Shown one piece after another: positions 17,884 through 18,970 of a stretch of 18,970 nt of DNA. Numbering within the stretch: the stretch's first letter is position 1; each line of letters begins with the position of its first letter. The stretch covers positions 1 through 18,970 of the forward strand of contig JANBQC010000548.1 of the NCBI GenBank assembly GCA_027576995.1, read 5' to 3'. This DNA is from Dimargaris cristalligena (taxonomy: Eukaryota; Kickxellomycota; Dimargaritomycetes; Dimargaritales; Dimargaritaceae). The notes under the pieces are model-generated. The model ran no database searches. It was not told the origin of the DNA and worked only from the letters and a program-made list of their open reading frames with translations. The translations under genes were made by a program, and so were the position numbers.

Positions 17884-18147
17884 CTAAATGGAATTTTTAC
17901 GAATGGTACTTTGCACAGTGGCTTTAACTTTATTTTTCGTCCTCACTGCTGCGTCCACGGTTTTGGCAGCTTTTTCCTTTACAGCGTTTGCAACTCTACC
18001 GGCGTTGTATTTCATCGTAATTCCGGCGGTGGCCATTACAACCTGTGCATTATCCATAAATTCAGTGGGTTGCGGATGGGGCAAGGCCGCGACGAGAACG
18101 GTACCGATCAGAGCGATGGAGAGCAGCAGGTGGGCCAGCTTAACCAT
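17884..18147 (-). CDS. Small secreted cationic helical protein
   Basis: No family is recognised. The 87-residue product starts with a clear signal peptide (MVKLAHLLLSIALIGTVLVAA, predicted cleavage near 21). The mature part is about 66 residues, with no cysteine and roughly 11 Lys/Arg against 4 Asp/Glu. From about residue 50 it has an Ala/Val/Lys pattern with an 11-residue periodicity (VANAVKEKAAK, TVDAAVRTKNK, VKATVQSTIRK), as in LEA-type or other amphipathic helices. The start has a good ACCATGG context, a TATA box lies 147 bases upstream, and the leader is pyrimidine-rich on the coding strand, so it is very likely a real gene. It could be a membrane-active or stress-protective secreted peptide or an effector; none of these is shown. 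The opposite-strand frames over the same DNA are shadows. Confidence 0.8.
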   Translation of the reverse strand: MVKLAHLLLSIALIGTVLVAALPHPQPTEFMDNAQVVMATAGITMKYNAGRVANAVKEKAAKTVDAAVRTKNKVKATVQSTIRKNSI

Positions 18148-18293
18148 GGTGAGAGTAGATAGAGGGAGGAAAGGATAGGTGGGTTGTAATGAAATCGAAA
18201 ATGTAGGGCAGAAAAGGGCAATGGAAGTGCAGATGTGAAGTACGATGGATGAGAAAGTGATATTGGTTAGAAGTGAGGCACCGCCTGCTGGGG

Positions 18294-18301
18294 TATTTAT
18301 A
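18294..18301 (-). promoter_or_regulatory. TATA box of the small secreted protein gene
   Basis: The minus strand reads TATAAATA, 147 bases before the start codon. A start site about 30 bases downstream would leave a leader of about 115 bases, which is C/T-rich on the coding strand. Confidence 0.75.
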
Positions 18302-18353
18302 GAGTTTCCCAGCTGCTGGATAACCAGACCGAATGAAGGAGACCTTATGCTGT

Positions 18354-18393
18354 CATCCTGCTACTTTAAGTGCATCCTACCATGAGGCATCCT
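18354..18393 (-). promoter_or_regulatory. Three AGGATG copies upstream of the secreted-protein TATA box
   Basis: AGGATG (minus strand) occurs at 18354-18359, 18373-18378 and 18388-18393, starting about 53 bases upstream of the TATA box. Three copies of one hexamer in 40 bases, all in one orientation, suggest an activator binding cluster. Confidence 0.45.
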
Positions 18394-18970
18394 GTCCACG
18401 ATTCCAGGGGCTTCCTCCCGAACTATCCCCCCCAGTGAACAACCACTACCAGTCAGCTAGCATCACCCTGCCCTCCTAGTCTACCTTTGTCTACAAGTTA
18501 TAATAAAGGAGTTTCTATTGCCGTGATCTACAACCAGCCTTCCATATCCAAGAGTTGGAGGGGCCGCCCATTTACTCCTTTCCACCCGCCCCTGCTTTTG
18601 GGCCAAACCACCTAGTGGAAGACAAATTTAGCTCAGCTACCATATATCGCCAATATAAGTCACGGATAAGATCAACTGCTGGATATTCCCCAATCCCTTT
18701 AGTATAATGGGGTTTAGGATTCGGCATTGGGGACAAGTCATTGTATTACCTTTTGGATCAATGTATCTCAAAGACATTGTTGGACTGTGTATATAATATA
18801 TTCTCTCGCTTCACTTTCGTTGCTTGACTGCATGGGCTGTTGACTTCATCTATTTTCCCTCCCCTTCTCTTCATAGGAAAGTAAGCCAGCCCGGGTGTGG
18901 TGAACTTACCACATTTTTTACCTACTTTTATTTTTTATCTATTTTTCGCACTTATCGGAAGTATGCCCCT
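18394..18970. other. Right-edge region without a supported gene
   Basis: No coding frame of note. It contains a tRNA-like 5' half at 18693-18727 and a pyrimidine tract ending TTCATAG at about 18,870, which resembles a 3' splice site and may belong to a gene running off the right edge. Neither is proven. Confidence 0.5.
18693..18727 (+). pseudogene. Possible tRNA-derived fragment (5' half, Glu/Gln/Asp-like)
   Basis: TAGTATAATGG followed by TTTAGGATTCGGCATT reads like the D arm and start of the anticodon arm of a tRNA-Glu or tRNA-Gln, with an Asp-like A box. The anticodon stem does not close, no matching 3' acceptor is seen, and only a weak B-box-like GGATCAATG lies downstream. If real, it is a degraded tRNA or a tRNA-derived element. 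Confidence 0.3.

Noticed and set aside
17888..18178. 96-codon plus-strand hydrophobic frame
   Set aside because: It is the reverse shadow of the secreted-protein gene, which has a signal peptide, good start context and a TATA box on the minus strand.
1..18970. Transposons, CRISPR arrays, prophage or plasmid features
   Set aside because: I saw no terminal inverted repeats, target-site duplications, transposase or reverse-transcriptase motifs, spaced direct repeats or bacterial operons on either strand.

Overview
The window reads as nuclear DNA from a fungus, most likely an early-diverging (zygomycete-grade) lineage. The genes are eukaryotic, with spliceosomal introns (GTAAGT/GTAAGA/GTAGGT donors, AG acceptors, 130-267 nt), Kozak-type starts and a tRNA-Ser with internal A and B boxes. 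ICE2, a fungal ER protein family, sits beside FRG1, ELL and a snapin-like protein. That mix fits an early-diverging fungus better than a budding yeast, but the lineage call is inference. No bacterial operon, CRISPR array, transposon or viral gene was found.

Layout. (1) 1-85: 3' part of tRNA-Ser(AGA) plus a Pol III T-tract. (2) 395-1285: mitochondrial-type J-domain protein with a C-terminal membrane anchor (DNAJC30/Jid1-like). (3) 1845-3164: ICE2-like ER membrane protein, preceded by a strong hairpin. (4) 3423-4870, minus: FRG1 in three exons, rebuilt here; it converges on ICE2. (5) 5362-6594, plus: three-exon snapin-like BLOC-1 subunit with a long disordered tail, divergent from FRG1 across about 490 bp. 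(6) 6595-8250: gene-free, with adjacent hairpins. (7) 8251-9081: two-exon ERV2-type sulfhydryl oxidase whose CxxC motif is only complete after splicing. (8) 9082-13186: about 4.1 kb without a convincing gene; the last 2 kb is strongly pyrimidine-rich on the plus strand and contains an 11-nt telomere-repeat-like segment. (9) 13187-15988: ELL transcription elongation factor, 933 aa. (10) 15989-17883: T/C-rich then A/T-rich DNA without a supported gene. (11) 17884-18147, minus: 87-aa predicted secreted cationic helical protein with a clear TATA box and three upstream AGGATG copies. (12) 18302-18970: no gene; one tRNA-like 5' half.

The genes do not form a pathway. They are independently transcribed housekeeping genes (secretory/ER: ICE2 and ERV2; endolysosomal: snapin-like; nuclear: FRG1 and ELL; mitochondrial: J protein) plus one probable secreted lineage-specific gene. 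The least explained parts are the 4.1-kb gap upstream of ELL, the telomere-template-like segment in it, the folded non-coding segments, and the secreted peptide locus.
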